Shown: positions 63,343 to 64,000 of the stretch, in pieces
How positions within the stretch are numbered: position 1 is the stretch's first letter
Layout of the letters: each line of letters begins with the position of its first letter
Assembly: GCA_029259935.1 (NCBI GenBank)
Contig: JAJDEH010000444.1
Location: 1 to 64,000, forward strand
Reading direction: 5' to 3'
Length of the DNA stretch: 64,000 bases
Origin: Planctomycetota bacterium
Lineage (GTDB): Bacteria; Planctomycetota; Planctomycetia; Pirellulales; Pirellulaceae
Notes under the pieces: model-generated
Seen by the model: only the letters and a program-made list of their open reading frames with translations
The model's database searches: none
What the model was told of the DNA's origin: nothing
Program-made: the position numbers and the translations under genes

Positions 63343-63889
63343 CAGGTATCTAGTTTAGCAGATTTGTTGCCGTGCGACTCCTCCGGCGGCAATTAGAAAC
63401 CGCTAATTTGCAAGAAGCCGACTGCGCGATTCCTCGAACGTCAACAATGTGAATGAGTAGAGAAGACAAGTTCGAATGAAGGTTCGACGAGACGGCTAGC
63501 ACCTCCTACCTCCTTCAATCGTCGTACCGATCTGCGGCGAGTTCTGCGTCGCGTGATCGAACCGCTGCTGTGCACGGAGCAAACACCGCTGAAGCTCGCG
63601 ATTTAGGCTGGAGGTGGAAAATCAGACAACGCTAGAGCATTGACTACAGCCGGTGGGGCGAACGCCAGCCGGCGCGAATTCGCGGGCGCGGCGACTGATG
63701 CGGCGCAGGCCTTCTCTGTAGGACTCTTGCATTCCCTGCTCCAATCCGGTTTATCCCGGCGCTTACGGTGGCCCCTTTATCCCTTTCAGGTCGGCGACCT
63801 ACCCGAGCCAATTCTCACCCACCGATTCTGCTGACGAGGCAAAATTTGAGGTGTTACCGTGTCCGGGAAAACTGGGCCACCTCAACTGA
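63343..63889. other. Intergenic region, nothing supported
   Basis: A minus-strand frame at 63622-63732 begins MQESYREGL, vaguely like leader peptides near group II introns, but no intron RNA domain was recognised. Other frames lack family or ribosome site. Confidence 0.4.
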
Positions 63890-64000
63890 TCACCCCGGGC
63901 GCGACGGTTGATCTTCGTCTCGGAAGAATTGACGGAGGACATTCAACACCATCTTCTCAGCTTCCTCCCTTGTCTCAACGACAGCTGTCCGTTGCTCAGA
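63890..64000 (-). CDS. C-terminal end of a gene cut by the window edge (possible)
   Basis: On the minus strand the last bases read without a stop as TREEAEKMVLNVLRQFFRDE to a TGA, a helical charged C-terminus of 36 residues. The codon pattern looks coding, but no family can be named from so short a piece. Confidence 0.35.
   Translation of the reverse strand, partial: SEQRTAVVETREEAEKMVLNVLRQFFRDEDQPSRPG

Noticed and set aside
63622..63732. Minus-strand frame starting MQESYREGL, like a group II intron-associated leader
   Set aside because: Only nine residues resemble it; no intron domain V/VI or reverse transcriptase was found.

Overview
The window looks like chromosomal DNA of a planctomycete, probably of the Pirellulales/Pirellulaceae type. 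The basis is gene content: a DUF1549/DUF1553 cytochrome-like protein, a DUF1501 protein and a PPC-domain protein in a row (22.9-29.3 kb), a membrane-bound-dehydrogenase type protein with HEAT repeats and a C-terminal CxxCH (45.3-48.2 kb), an ECF sigma factor coupled to a DUF6768 protein, PQQ-propeller, HEAT and WD40 secreted proteins, and a zinc-ribbon membrane protein. Assignment below the phylum is inference; there is no rRNA or ribosomal protein gene here to fix it.

Layout. 0-2.4 kb: a stub resembling the start of a YifB/ComM gene, a RAYT-type Y1 transposase, and on the minus strand a selenocysteine tRNA. 2.4-12.1 kb: PAC2 protein, a sulfatase-fold protein lacking its catalytic residues, a 1.3-kaa secreted family-10-glycosidase-like protein, a double glyoxalase-fold protein, the ECF sigma/DUF6768 pair and a nucleotidyltransferase-HD protein. 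12.3-16.6 kb: a two-gene minus-strand operon of a transmembrane pseudokinase and an FHA-ABC transporter. 16.7-22.8 kb: a decayed ParDE locus, two membrane proteins (one PrsW-like), an HpcH/HpaI aldolase ended by a MITE-like element, and a HEAT protein. 22.8-35.1 kb: the DUF1549/DUF1501/PPC triplet, then, convergent to it, a Tat-signal-bearing fusion of both ethanolamine ammonia-lyase subunits, an exported methyltransferase and a PQQ propeller with EF-hands inserted. 35.4-44.4 kb: a surface-polysaccharide cluster with CDP-glucose genes rfbF and rfbG, an epimerase, three glycosyltransferases and two methyltransferases. 44.5-53.3 kb: a nested palindrome, a single-domain response regulator, the PVC-type dehydrogenase, hflX, an SDR and two secreted planctomycete proteins. 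53.6-64 kb: WD40 and HEAT proteins, an HsdS remnant, a membrane glycosyltransferase and a zinc-ribbon membrane protein.

The most interesting items are the isolated tRNA-Sec, the Tat-linked EutB-EutC fusion, the pseudokinase/FHA-ABC operon, and a family of paired-hairpin repeats (three copies) in the same window as a RAYT transposase, the enzyme class that mobilises such hairpins. Several repeats also touch coding ends: a MITE supplies the stop codon of the aldolase, and a palindromic repeat encodes the last residues of the ABC transporter. No CRISPR array, rRNA, prophage or complete insertion sequence was seen.
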